Below are positions 18,158 through 26,367 of a stretch of 64,000 nt of DNA, in pieces. The stretch's first letter is position 1. Every line of letters begins with the position of its first letter. The translations under genes were made by a program, and so were the position numbers. The stretch is from Neomegalonema perideroedes DSM 15528 (GTDB lineage: Bacteria > Pseudomonadota > Alphaproteobacteria > Rhodobacterales > Rhodobacteraceae), in NCBI RefSeq assembly GCF_000374145.1, contig NZ_KB893654.1:62001-126000 (forward strand), read 5' to 3'. The notes below the pieces were generated by a model. It did no database searches. It was given only the letters and a program-made list of their open reading frames with translations, and was not told the origin of the DNA.

Positions 18158-19036
18158 ATGTGTGCTGCTGCGAAAGCGAGGCTTTTGATTTTAGGAACGC
18201 TCGGCGTTTTGAGCGCTCCCGCCGCCTTGGCGCAAGGATTCTGGAGCAAGGGCGCCGAAACGGCCTTGCGCGCCGTCGAGAACGGCGCCGCCAGACCCCT
18301 CGGGGAGTTGCTGGCCGTGGTTCAGGGGCAGGTGGACGGCGCGCTCATGGACGTGGAGTTCAAATATCGCGACGGCAGATATATCTATGACGTGACCGTT
18401 CTGGATGGTCGCGGCGTGGTGCGCGGCGTCAGCTACGACGCGGGATCCTTGCAGCGCATGCCGGAGATCGAGACTCTGCCTTTGCCGCCGCCCACGGGCT
18501 ATGCGGCCGCCTCCGTTCCTCCGCCCGTCGAAACCGCAGGCCGCCGCCGAGACGCCTCTTGGGGCTCGGGCCGCGACGAGGCTTCGTCTCTGACCGAGGC
18601 TTCCTTAGGCGCGGCCGCGGAAGGCCCCTCGGCGCTCGGCGCGGCCGCGGCCGAAGGGCGCTTTGGACGCAATCGTCCCAGATTGGGCGGAATCAGCGCG
18701 GCGCTCTTCGGCGAAACGGGCGGCGGAGACGGCGGCTTCGGCCAAAGCTACGGAGAGAGCCGATCCGGCGCGGAGACGGAGACCGAGGCCGGGGAGGCGG
18801 GCGAGTCGGGCGCTTCGAGATCGACGGATTCCGGTTCGGAAGGCGCTTCAGGCTCCGGTTCGGAATCGGGCGGAGCCTCCGGCGGGGCTTCAGGCTCAGG
18901 CGGCGCTTCGGGCGGCGCTTCGGGCGGGGCCTCCGGCGGCGGCGCTGCCGCTGGGGGCGCCGAATCGGGGAGCGAATCGGGCGGCTCCGGCGAATCCGGA
19001 GATTCGGAAGGCGGGGCCTCCTCGAGCGGCTCCTGA
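18158..19036 (+). CDS. Periplasmic PepSY-domain protein with a long Gly/Ser/Glu-rich tail
   Basis: A 292-residue exported protein. The signal peptide ends at AALAQ near residue 25; a PepSY-like segment (about 48-90, DVEFKYRDGRYIYDVTVLD) follows. From about residue 110 the sequence becomes low-complexity, and 215-292 is almost entirely Gly, Ser, Ala and Glu (units such as SGGASGG). It overlaps the response regulator start in TGATG. In rhizobia the analogous small periplasmic FeuN restrains the FeuPQ two-component system; a similar sensor-inhibitor role is inferred. The low-complexity tail is unusual. The start at 18158 is chosen for the signal peptide; its RBS is weak. Confidence 0.7.
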   Translation: MCAAAKARLLILGTLGVLSAPAALAQGFWSKGAETALRAVENGAARPLGELLAVVQGQVDGALMDVEFKYRDGRYIYDVTVLDGRGVVRGVSYDAGSLQRMPEIETLPLPPPTGYAAASVPPPVETAGRRRDASWGSGRDEASSLTEASLGAAAEGPSALGAAAAEGRFGRNRPRLGGISAALFGETGGGDGGFGQSYGESRSGAETETEAGEAGESGASRSTDSGSEGASGSGSESGGASGGASGSGGASGGASGGASGGGAAAGGAESGSESGGSGESGDSEGGASSSGS

Positions 19037-19698
19037 TGCGGGTGCTGGTCGTCGAGGACGATTCCCGCCTCTCCGCGCAGATCTGCGCCGCGCTGGAGGC
19101 GGCGGGCTTCGCGGTGGACAAGGCCGACGACGGCGAGCAAGGCGGATTCCTCGGCGAAACCGAGCCCTATGACGCGGCGGTGCTGGATCTCGGCCTGCCC
19201 AAGCGCGAAGGCGGCGCCGTGCTGCGCGACTGGCGGCGCAAGGGCGTCAAGACGCCGGTTCTGATCCTCACCGCCCGCGATTCCTGGCGCGAGAAGGTCG
19301 AGGCTCTGGACGCGGGCGCGGACGATTATCTCGCCAAGCCTTTTCACACCGCCGAATTGGTGGCGCGTCTGCGGGCGCTGATCCGCCGCTCCAGCGGCTG
19401 GGCGGATCCGGTGCTGCGCGCGGGCGATCTGGAGTTCGACACCCGCACCGGCGAGGCCAGCCTGAACGGCGTCGCCGTGACGCTGACCGCTCAGGAAAGC
19501 CGCGTTCTCGGCTATTTGCTGCTCAACGCGGGGCGGGTGGTCTCGCGGGTCGAGATCGGGGAGCATGTCTACGGCTATGAATCCGATCCCGACTCCAACA
19601 CCATCGAGGTCTTCGTTGGGCGTTTGCGGCGCAAGCTCTCGGCGGATCTGATCCAGACCGAGCGCGGCCGGGGCTACATCATCCGCAAGACCGCATGA
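19036..19698 (+). CDS. OmpR/PhoB-family response regulator
   Basis: A 220-residue regulator: receiver domain with the acidic pair E7-D8-D9, phosphoacceptor Asp51 (AVLDLGLP) and conserved Lys101 (YLAKPF), then a winged-helix DNA-binding domain from about 125 (EVFVGRLRRKL, RGRGYII). It begins inside the stop of the PepSY gene and overlaps the kinase start by ATGA, so all three proteins are made in a fixed ratio. It resembles FeuP/PhoP-type regulators; target genes are unknown. Confidence 0.93.
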   Translation: MRVLVVEDDSRLSAQICAALEAAGFAVDKADDGEQGGFLGETEPYDAAVLDLGLPKREGGAVLRDWRRKGVKTPVLILTARDSWREKVEALDAGADDYLAKPFHTAELVARLRALIRRSSGWADPVLRAGDLEFDTRTGEASLNGVAVTLTAQESRVLGYLLLNAGRVVSRVEIGEHVYGYESDPDSNTIEVFVGRLRRKLSADLIQTERGRGYIIRKTA

Positions 19699-21185
19699 GC
19701 GAATCCCGGCGCCGCCCCTCTTCGCTGCGGGCGCGCAGCCTGCTCGTGGCGGCTCTGGGGATGAGTCTCGCCATGCTGCTGAGCGGCGCGGTCATCTGGG
19801 GGCTCTTCGCGGAGGCGGTCGAGCGTCAATTCGACGAGCGTTTTCAGGAATACCTCAACGTCATGACGGCGGCCGTCCATCTGGGGCCCGATTACGAGAC
19901 GGCTTTCGCCTCGCGTCTGGGCGTCGGGACGGATCGGGCGGGCGGCGCGGGAGGGGTTCGGCCTGCGGACGCGGCGCCCTTCGATCCGCGTCTCGGGCGG
20001 GCCTACGGCGGCATTTACTGGATGGCGCGGCGGGTCGTGCGGAACGACGCCCGCGACGATCAGGAATTGACCTTCCGTTCGGTTTCGCTCTGGGACTTCC
20101 AGTTGCGCACGCCGGAGCCTGCGGCGCGTCTGGGCGAGCCGCAGAGGCTCTACAGCCGGATTCCGGGTCCGGGCGGCTCCTGGCTGCGGGCGCTGCAAAG
20201 GCGGGTGCGCGTGGAGCGGACCGGCGACGAATGGCTGCTGACCATCGCCGCGGACGAGGCTTCTCTGGCCGCTTCGCGCGCGAGCTTCCGGCGGGCGCTG
20301 ATTCTGTCTTTAAGCGCTCTGGGGCTGGCCTTGCTGGCGGCGGCGGCTTTGCAGAGCCGCTTCGTGCTGAGTCCGCTGCGTCCGCTGCGCGGAGCTTTGG
20401 CCGAATATCGGGCGGGCCGCGCGCCGCGCATCGAAGGCGCTTATCCCTCCGAGATCGCGCCCTTGGTGGAGGATCTCAACGGGCTGCTCGACCGCAACGA
20501 GCGCTGGATCGCCCAAGGCCGCCGCCGCGCCGCCGACCTCGCCCATGAGATGAAGACCCCTGTGGCCGTGCTGCGCAACGAACTCGACGCTTTGGCCGCG
20601 CGCCATGTCTCCAGCGAGGGCGGCCCGCCGCCCGGCTCGGAGAGCCTGAGCGTGGCCTTCGACGCTCTGGCCCAGATCGAGCGCCAGACGCGCCGTCAAT
20701 TGGCGCGGGCGCGGGTGGGGGCTTTGCAGGGCTCGCGGACGCGGCTGCGGCCCGCGGCGGAGCGTCTGCGCCGGACCATGCTGCGGCTGCATCAGCGTCC
20801 GCTGAAGATCTGGCTGGATCTGCCTGCGGAGCTGGTCTTCAACGGCGACGAGGAGGATCTGGAGGAGCTGCTGGGCGAATTGATGAACAACGCCTGTCTC
20901 TGGGCGCGGGGCGCGCTTTGGGTCTCGGCGGCGGCGGTCGAGACGCTTCAGGGCGAGCGCCTGCGCCTGACCGTCGAGGACGACGGCCCCGGCGTCGCGC
21001 CGGAGCAGCACGCCCGGATGCTCTCGGCGGGAGGGCGGTTGGATTCGCGGCGTCCGGGCTCAGGCATCGGCCTCGCGATGGTGGCCGATCTCGTCGAGGC
21101 CTATGACGGCGAATTGAGCCTCGGGCGGGGAGCGGCGGGAGGGCTTCAGGTGCGGCTTCTGCTGCCCGGCGCGCGGGCGCCCTGA
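19695..21185 (+). CDS. Membrane sensor histidine kinase, partner of the upstream regulator
   Basis: A 496-residue kinase with TM1 at about residues 15-38, a periplasmic sensor region to about 200, TM2 at about 200-220, a HAMP-like linker, H-box DLAHEMKTPV with phospho-accepting His284, N-box NNACLWA, G1 VEDDGPGV and G2 GSGIGLAM. All catalytic boxes are intact. The periplasmic domain is where a PepSY protein could act, as in FeuN-FeuQ. The reading frame overlaps the regulator by ATGA. Confidence 0.92.
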   Translation: MSESRRRPSSLRARSLLVAALGMSLAMLLSGAVIWGLFAEAVERQFDERFQEYLNVMTAAVHLGPDYETAFASRLGVGTDRAGGAGGVRPADAAPFDPRLGRAYGGIYWMARRVVRNDARDDQELTFRSVSLWDFQLRTPEPAARLGEPQRLYSRIPGPGGSWLRALQRRVRVERTGDEWLLTIAADEASLAASRASFRRALILSLSALGLALLAAAALQSRFVLSPLRPLRGALAEYRAGRAPRIEGAYPSEIAPLVEDLNGLLDRNERWIAQGRRRAADLAHEMKTPVAVLRNELDALAARHVSSEGGPPPGSESLSVAFDALAQIERQTRRQLARARVGALQGSRTRLRPAAERLRRTMLRLHQRPLKIWLDLPAELVFNGDEEDLEELLGELMNNACLWARGALWVSAAAVETLQGERLRLTVEDDGPGVAPEQHARMLSAGGRLDSRRPGSGIGLAMVADLVEAYDGELSLGRGAAGGLQVRLLLPGARAP

Positions 21186-21222
21186 GCCGGAAGGCCCCGG
21201 CGGCCCCGCAAGCGGCCGGGCT

Positions 21223-21747
21223 TCACAAAAGATCGCGCGGCTGGACGTAGCCGGTCAGCCGCGCCGCGCCGAGCGTCAAATCCGCCCAATCCCCCGGAAT
21301 CTCGTAAAGCGCCAAGGCGCCGGTGGGGAATTTCTCAAAGCCCCGGGCGTCGGCGGGATTTTCGGCCCGGCCGCCGCAAAGCGCCTCCGCGAAGCTTTGC
21401 AGCCCGTCGTTATGCCCGAGCGTCAGCAAGCTCCGGGACTCGGGCGGCGCCTCCTCGCGCAGGACCGCGAGGATCTCCTCCGGCGAAGCGAGATAAAGCC
21501 GCTCCAGAAAGCGCGGCTTGGGCGGCTCCGAATCCGGAAAGAGGCCGCGCGCGGTCAAATCCCAAGTCTCGCGCGTGCGGCGGGCGGTCGAGATCAAAGC
21601 GGCGTCGGGCCTTTCGCCTTGCGCCCTCAGCCAGGCGCCTATGGCGGCGGCGGCGGCGCGTCCGCGCGGCTCCAATCCGCGCTCGGCGTCCTCGACTCCC
21701 GGCGGCCATGCGGATTTGGCGTGGCGCATCAGCAGAAGACGGCGCAT
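21223..21747 (-). CDS. SixA-like histidine phosphatase
   Basis: A 174-residue single-domain histidine phosphatase beginning MRRLLLMRHAKSAW, with catalytic RHAKS (His9) and the second histidine in LTLGHNDGLQ near 112. The short size and RHAKS form match SixA, which dephosphorylates phosphohistidine on Hpt-type proteins or the nitrogen PTS; the substrate here is unknown. It overlaps the preceding phosphatase in TGATG and converges on the histidine kinase gene with a 37-bp GC-rich gap that could form an imperfect terminator hairpin. Confidence 0.82.
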   Translation of the reverse strand: MRRLLLMRHAKSAWPPGVEDAERGLEPRGRAAAAAIGAWLRAQGERPDAALISTARRTRETWDLTARGLFPDSEPPKPRFLERLYLASPEEILAVLREEAPPESRSLLTLGHNDGLQSFAEALCGGRAENPADARGFEKFPTGALALYEIPGDWADLTLGAARLTGYVQPRDLL

Positions 21748-22313
21748 CAGGAGGCCTCCAATTCGAGATCGCCCTCGACGATCCAGCTCTCCGCCTGAGG
21801 CCGCAGGCTCAGAGGGACGCAATTGGGCGCGACGCCGCGCGGCCGGATGTCGAGCGCCCCGCGCAGCGCCTTCCAGACGCCGCCATGCGCCACGATCAGC
21901 GGCAGGCCCTCGTCCTGAAGCGCCCGCCTGAGGCCGAGCAAGGTCCGCGCCTGAAAATCGACGAAGGATTCTCCGCCTTCGGGGATCAGCGTCCCCGCAT
22001 AGAAGGCCGCGAAGGACTCGCTCCACGGCGTGCCCTCCAGCACGCCGAATCCGGCTTCGCGCAGATCGGGCTCCAGCGTGATCCCGGAGATCCCGAGCCC
22101 CTCGGCGAGGATCTCCGCCGTCTCGCGCGCCCGCCCCAGCGGACTGGCCGCCACCCGCGTCAGCCCGAGAGGCCGCAGAAGCTCGACGGCGGCGCGGGCT
22201 TGGGCGCGTCCGGTCTCGTTGAGCGGGATGTCCGTGGAGCCCTGCGCCTTGCGCTGGAGATTCCAGTCGGTCTGGCCATGGCGGATGAAGACGAAGGGCT
22301 TGCGCGGCGTCAT
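21747..22313 (-). CDS. Histidine phosphatase family protein (phosphoglycerate mutase-like)
   Basis: A 188-residue enzyme with RHGQTDWN (catalytic His12), the arginine-bearing ASPLGRARETAEI, the acidic region around 80, and second catalytic histidine in IVAHGGVWKAL. This is the GpmB/CobC-like branch, usually cofactor-independent phosphatases of varied substrates rather than true mutases. The ATG at 22313 is preferred to 22376, since homology begins at once. Two unrelated-length histidine phosphatases in one operon is notable. Confidence 0.85.
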   Translation of the reverse strand: MTPRKPFVFIRHGQTDWNLQRKAQGSTDIPLNETGRAQARAAVELLRPLGLTRVAASPLGRARETAEILAEGLGISGITLEPDLREAGFGVLEGTPWSESFAAFYAGTLIPEGGESFVDFQARTLLGLRRALQDEGLPLIVAHGGVWKALRGALDIRPRGVAPNCVPLSLRPQAESWIVEGDLELEAS

Positions 22314-22429
22314 GGTCTTCCTCTGGGTCGTCCTCTGGAGAGCCGGGGGGCGGGAGGAGATCCACGCATAAACCAAACTCCCGCCGCGCGCCTAGCGCGT
22401 TTTCCGGTTAGGGCGGCTTTCAGGCGGCC

Positions 22430-23104
22430 TCAAACGAATCCGGGCGCCGAGAGCAGAGACTCGACCGCCGCCTCTAATCGGCTTCGGGGCAGCAGGATCA
22501 GAGCGCCGGGCGCGTCGAACTCCGCCGAGACCTCCGGCGCCGAGACCTCGTTGGAGACGCCGATCCTCAGGCCCGCCTCCAGCCTCAGCGGATCGAGCGG
22601 CCAGCGCAGCCCGCTTGAGCGCGAGACGGTCGTGGGGCGGATCGGCCAGATGGAGAGGCGGTCGCCCGGCTTCAGCCGCGCCCGCCAGAGGGGCGGGGCC
22701 AGAAAAACCACCTCCCGCTCGCCGAGCAGCAGGATCCGCCGCTCCGGACGCGCCGCCAGAGCATGGAGCGCCGCCAGAGCATGGTCCAGCCGCCCGCCGA
22801 GGAAGCCGAGGCCGAGCGTGATCTCCGCCTCCAGCCGGTCGAGGGCTTTCTCGAAATCGGTCGTCTCCTGATCCGGGGTTTTTAGGACGTATACGTCTTT
22901 CTGGGACGCCCACCAGTCCAGATCCTCCAGAGAATCGAGATCTCCCAAGATCGCTTCGGGACGCTCGCCCCAGGCTTTCAGGTGATTCGCTCCTCCGTCT
23001 ACGGCGAAAACCCGCGGCGCGAGCCCCTTTGCGGCCCGATATGCGGGTCTGGAGGCCGGTCCTCCCCCGATCAGGGTAAGCCATGGCTCTTTTTTTACGG
23101 ACAT
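22430..23104 (-). CDS. thiN: Thiamine diphosphokinase
   Basis: A 224-residue TPK. It transfers pyrophosphate from ATP to thiamine. Landmarks are the N-terminal LIGGGPAS, AVDGGANHL near 34, the acidic ILGDLDSL near 52, TPDQETTDFEKAL near 75 and LGFLGGRLDHALA near 100, which make the catalytic domain; the C-terminal beta-sandwich begins about 140. Transcribed in the same direction as the downstream phosphatases but 116 bp away. No TPP riboswitch was found upstream. Confidence 0.92.
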   Translation of the reverse strand: MSVKKEPWLTLIGGGPASRPAYRAAKGLAPRVFAVDGGANHLKAWGERPEAILGDLDSLEDLDWWASQKDVYVLKTPDQETTDFEKALDRLEAEITLGLGFLGGRLDHALAALHALAARPERRILLLGEREVVFLAPPLWRARLKPGDRLSIWPIRPTTVSRSSGLRWPLDPLRLEAGLRIGVSNEVSAPEVSAEFDAPGALILLPRSRLEAAVESLLSAPGFV

Positions 23105-23173
23105 GTTAATCTCGGGGCTAAGAATTCATTGATTTCGGCGAATATGTTCGATTCTGGGCGTTTTCGCTTTTGT

Positions 23174-23201
23174 TTGGTCAAAAACTTATTCAATGTATAG
23201 A
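23174..23201 (+). promoter_or_regulatory. Candidate promoter of the small secreted protein gene
   Basis: TTGGTC and TATAGA, 16 bp apart, sit about 60 bp before the start codon in an AT-rich stretch between divergent genes. Confidence 0.45.
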
Positions 23202-23261
23202 GAGCGGCGGCGGGCTCCAATCCCGGGCTCTCCGCGTCACATCAGGATACGGGAGTGCATC

Positions 23262-23516
23262 ATGAAGGCGATTCTGAACGCTTCGGCCGCTTTGGTCCTC
23301 GGCGCGACCCTTTTCGCCTCTGGAGGAGCCTCCGCGCAGCAGATGCTGGCGAGCAAGAATTGCGCGAACGGCGACACCATCCGCATGATGATCGCGCGCG
23401 ACGCCGTGGTCGTCGAGCGCCGCAGCAGCGGCTGGGGCGCCCCTACGGCCGTGCAGGCCTTCGACATGTGGAACTTCCGCGCCGCGCAGAGCGCCTTCAA
23501 CAGCATCTGCTACTAA
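23262..23516 (+). CDS. Small secreted protein of unknown function
   Basis: An 84-residue protein with a clear signal peptide (MKAILNASAALVLGATLFAS, AxA cleavage near 26). The mature part of about 58 residues contains two cysteines (NCANGD and the penultimate C), which could form a disulfide. The ATG at 23262 is preceded by CGGGAG. No family is recognised. It has a good promoter candidate of its own and lies alone between divergent and convergent neighbours. Confidence 0.65.
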   Translation: MKAILNASAALVLGATLFASGGASAQQMLASKNCANGDTIRMMIARDAVVVERRSSGWGAPTAVQAFDMWNFRAAQSAFNSICY

Positions 23517-23583
23517 GGCCCTTGCGCGCCTCGGGCGCGTGGGCTTTCGGAGGCGGAGCGCAGGAATGCGGAGGGGGCGCCGG

Positions 23584-23934
23584 TCAGGCGCCCTTTTCAT
23601 GAGCGGCGGCGAGGGCCTCGGCCAGAGCCTCCGGCGCGCGGCGGGCCGCCACGGTCTTCAGCCGCGCCTGAGCCCCGGCGGCGATCTCCAGATCCCGGCC
23701 CGGGATTCCGAGCCTCTTGGCCAGCAAAGTCAAAAGCGCGGCGTTGGCCGCGCCTTTCTCCGGCGCCGCCCGCACGCGGGCTTTGAGGAAAAGGCGCCCG
23801 GCGTCGTCGCGGTCCAATCCCTCCAGCGCGTCGGCGCCGCCTTTGGGCGTCAGCCGCACGGCGAAGCGCGCGCCTTCCGAGGCGGGGCGGACCAGATCGC
23901 GCCAATTCTCCGCGGCCGCGGCCTCCTCCGCCAT
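23584..23934 (-). CDS. DUF167/YggU family protein
   Basis: A 116-residue protein with the DUF167 core FAVRLTPKGGADALEG, KARVRAAPEKGAANAALLTLLAKRLG and the glycine/arginine-rich C-terminal strand. The family is small, cytosolic and of unknown function, and is commonly beside YggT as here. The ATG at 23934 is two bases after the yggT stop, indicating one operon. Confidence 0.85.
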   Translation of the reverse strand: MAEEAAAAENWRDLVRPASEGARFAVRLTPKGGADALEGLDRDDAGRLFLKARVRAAPEKGAANAALLTLLAKRLGIPGRDLEIAAGAQARLKTVAARRAPEALAEALAAAHEKGA

Positions 23935-23936
23935 CG

Positions 23937-24230
23937 TCAGGCGAGGGCGGAGAGGCTGCGGACGAGCAGAATCTCCAGAAAGTTCACCCCGATCATCAGC
24001 ACGATGGGCGAGATGTCGATTCCGCCGAGATTCGGCATAAGGCGGCGAATGGGGCTGAGCATGGGCTCGACCAAGCGCTCCAGACCGTCGGTCACCGTGC
24101 GGACGAAGCGATTGCTGCGGTAGTTGACGACGTTGAACTGAATCAGCAGCGTCAGGACGATATAAATCAGCAAGGCCCAGAAAATCAGATTCGCGACCGC
24201 TTGGACCAGATAGATCAGGGCGGGGATCAT
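23937..24230 (-). CDS. YggT family integral membrane protein
   Basis: A 97-residue membrane protein with two hydrophobic segments (about 8-30 and 70-92) around the conserved loop EPMLSPIRRLMPNLGGIDISP, diagnostic for YggT. Family members have been linked to osmotic or cofactor-related envelope functions, without a settled mechanism. It is the first gene of a two-gene yggT-yggU operon, divergent from tRNA-Ala. Confidence 0.9.
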   Translation of the reverse strand: MIPALIYLVQAVANLIFWALLIYIVLTLLIQFNVVNYRSNRFVRTVTDGLERLVEPMLSPIRRLMPNLGGIDISPIVLMIGVNFLEILLVRSLSALA

Positions 24231-24312
24231 AAGCGCTCCATCTCGGACACCCGGCCCCGGCGGCCGAGCCTGCGGCATTAAGTAGAGCGCGCCCGCCTCT
24301 GCGACAAGCCGC

Positions 24313-24341
24313 TTGACAGAAGATGGCGGCGCGCCTATCAA
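24313..24341 (+). promoter_or_regulatory. Promoter of tRNA-Ala
   Basis: Perfect TTGACA, 17-bp spacer, TATCAA, ending 19 bp before the tRNA gene. A near-consensus sigma-70 promoter. Confidence 0.7.
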
Positions 24342-24359
24342 GCCGCACGTCGCGGTCAT

Positions 24360-24435
24360 GGGGCTATAGCTCAGCTGGTAGAGCGTTGCCCTCGCATGGC
24401 AGAGGTCAGGGGTTCGAATCCCCTTAGCTCCACCA
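24360..24435 (+). tRNA. tRNA-Ala (anticodon CGC)
   Basis: Acceptor GGGGCTA pairs with TAGCTCC. The anticodon stem TTGCC/GGCAG encloses loop CTCGCAT (anticodon CGC, reading GCG), and the T-arm is AGGGG-TTCGAAT-CCCCT. Discriminator A and an encoded CCA follow. Confidence 0.96.
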
Positions 24436-24829
24436 TGACCCCGACGAATGCGGCGAAGAGGCCATGTTCCCGGCCCATGCTTCGCCCGTCGGGCGCTCTG
24501 CGTCCGACAGAGCTTTTTCCTCGCTTCGCATGTCGTCGTCGTCAGGGCTTCCGCCGTTGCGCGGAGACTCCTTGCGTCGATTCGGCGAGTCGGCCTGCGC
24601 CCGCTCTTCTCAAAGGGCGGGCTTTCTCCGTTCAGGCTCCGAAGACGAGGGGTTTTTCCTGATTTCGCGCCGTTCGACCCAAATAAGAACAGATGTTTTA
24701 TAATATACAGAATTTTCGGCGATTTCTGAAGATATATGGTTTGTTTTGGGAATTTCTCCGACCTATGGTAAATAAATCCTTGGAGGAAGATTTTGAGAAT
24801 CTTCAAAATCAGAGAGAAAGGGCCAGGCC
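24436..24829 (+). promoter_or_regulatory. AT-rich intergenic stretch with promoter and inverted repeat
   Basis: No gene is supported in these 394 bp. The half after about 24660 is far richer in A+T than its surroundings. It contains a perfect TATAAT at 24699-24704 and an inverted repeat GATTTTGA/TCAAAATC at 24789-24810, 20 bp before the next gene, a possible operator or leader hairpin. The first half is ordinary GC-rich DNA with no feature seen. Confidence 0.5.
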
Positions 24830-25123
24830 ATGTCGTCATCCGTGCGTGAAATCAGAGATGGTTTATTCGGCGGGGGAGCGGGCCGCAGCGACGGCGGAGG
24901 AGCCGGGCGCAGCGATCGGGATCTGGAGCGCGCCTTCGGGCGGGCCGAGCGTCAGGCCTCCGGGCGGGCGCGTTCCTGGAGCGATCAGACGGAATCCCGC
25001 AGCGAGGGACGTCAATATGCGGCCATGCGCGGCTGGGGCGAGGATTCGCATCCCTCGGTGGTGGACGGCTTCACCTCGACTCTCCGCCGCCCTGAGCGTC
25101 CTTCGGAGCACGCCCGCCCCTGA
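24830..25123 (+). CDS. Small Gly/Ser/Arg-rich hypothetical protein
   Basis: A 97-residue hydrophilic protein with no signal peptide or hydrophobic segment. Residues 14-30 contain a duplicated GGGAGRSD-type unit, and the rest is rich in Arg, Glu and Ser. No family is recognised. Support for its being real comes from its position: AGAGAAAGGG upstream of the ATG, promoter-like DNA before it, and a strong hairpin 15 bp after its stop. Confidence 0.5.
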   Translation: MSSSVREIRDGLFGGGAGRSDGGGAGRSDRDLERAFGRAERQASGRARSWSDQTESRSEGRQYAAMRGWGEDSHPSVVDGFTSTLRRPERPSEHARP

Positions 25124-25138
25124 GGCGGCGCGATTCGA

Positions 25139-25180
25139 CCCCCGAAGAGGCGCGTCCTGATCGGCGCGCCTCTTCGGGGG
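25139..25180 (+). terminator. Long terminator-like hairpin
   Basis: CCCCCGAAGAGGCGCG pairs perfectly with CGCGCCTCTTCGGGGG around a 10-nt loop, 15 bp after the small gene's stop. There is no U-tract. Confidence 0.65.
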
Positions 25181-25269
25181 GCTCCGGAAAGTCTTTCCCG
25201 GCGCGGCGCGTCGTCCTAGGCTGAGGCGAGGCGGCTCGGACCGCAGCGGCGAGGGGGAGACGGCGCGTC

Positions 25270-26367
25270 ATGGCGGCTTCGGAGCATTACGGCGCAGCGA
25301 GCGCCGCGGTTTTGCGGCTTCTCGGCTGTGAGAAGCCGATCCTTCAGGCGCCTATGGCGGGAACCTCCTCGCCCGCTCTGGCGGCGGAGGTCTGCGCGGC
25401 GGGCGGCTTGGGCGCTTTGGGTCTCGGGGCGATGAACGCCGAGGCCGCCGCCCGCGCCATCGCCGAGACCCGCGCCCGCACCGACCAGCCTTTTCATGTG
25501 AATCTCTTCTGCCATGAGCATGCTCCGCCGGATCCCCAGCACGACGCCGAATGGCTGGAGCTTCTCGCGCCGCTCTTCGCGGATTTCGGGGCCGAGCCTC
25601 CGGCGCGTCTGAACGAGATTTATCAGAGCTTCAAAACCGACGAGGCCATGCTCTCCATGCTGCTGGAGACGCGGCCCGCCGTCGTGAGCTTTCATTTCGG
25701 CCTGCCCTCGGCGGAGAAGATCGCGGCGCTGAAGGGCGCGGGGATTCGGCTGCTCGCCAGCGCGACCCAGCCGCATGAGGCCGAAGCCGTGGCGGCGGCG
25801 GGGCTCGACGCGGTGATCGCGCAGGGCTGGGAGGCGGGCGGCCATCGCGGGATCTTCGAGCCGGATGGCCCGGATTCGCGGCTTGGGGTTTTCGCCCTCG
25901 TTCAGCTTCTGGCGAGGACTTCGCCGATTCCGGTGATCGCGGCGGGCGGAATCATGGACGGCGCGGGCGTCGCGGCGGCGCTGAAGCTCGGGGCGGGGGC
26001 GGCGCAATTGGGCACGGCTTACGTCGGCTGTCCGGAATCTCTGGCGGACGCAGGGCATCGTCAGGCCCTGCGCGAGGCCGCGCGCCGTCCGACCGCCCTG
26101 ACCGCCGCGATCTCCGGACGCCCGGCGCGCTGCCTCGCCAATCGCTTCACGGCCTTCGGCGCGGAGATTCCCGCTCATGAGATCGCCGCCTATCCCTACG
26201 CCTATGACGCGGGCAAGGCGCTCAACGCCGCCGCCAAGGCCAAAGGCGAGGCGGGATATGGTCCGCATTGGGCGGGGCAGGGGGCGCCTCTGGCCCGCGA
26301 GATGGGCGCGCGCGCCTTGACGCTCAAGCTGGCCGAGGAGCTGGCGGCGGCTTGGCGAGATCTGTGA
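25270..26367 (+). CDS. Nitronate monooxygenase family flavoprotein
   Basis: A 365-residue FMN TIM-barrel protein of the 2-nitropropane dioxygenase family. The N-terminal PILQAPMAGTSSPALAAEV, the middle AQGWEAGGHRG (with the catalytic-type histidine near 195), VIAAGGIMDGAGVAAALKLGAGAAQLGTAY and a late NRF segment match class I enzymes, which oxidise toxic propionate-3-nitronate and other alkyl nitronates. The RBS is GAGGGGGAG. It converges on the alpha/beta hydrolase gene, with which it overlaps by 44 bp. Confidence 0.88.
   Translation: MAASEHYGAASAAVLRLLGCEKPILQAPMAGTSSPALAAEVCAAGGLGALGLGAMNAEAAARAIAETRARTDQPFHVNLFCHEHAPPDPQHDAEWLELLAPLFADFGAEPPARLNEIYQSFKTDEAMLSMLLETRPAVVSFHFGLPSAEKIAALKGAGIRLLASATQPHEAEAVAAAGLDAVIAQGWEAGGHRGIFEPDGPDSRLGVFALVQLLARTSPIPVIAAGGIMDGAGVAAALKLGAGAAQLGTAYVGCPESLADAGHRQALREAARRPTALTAAISGRPARCLANRFTAFGAEIPAHEIAAYPYAYDAGKALNAAAKAKGEAGYGPHWAGQGAPLAREMGARALTLKLAEELAAAWRDL

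Noticed and set aside
23105-23173. TPP riboswitch before thiN
   Set aside because: No CTGAGA plus GAACCTGA pair is present upstream of the thiamine diphosphokinase gene.
24360-24435. tRNA-Ala as an element attachment site
   Set aside because: No second copy of the tRNA 3' end was seen downstream within the window.
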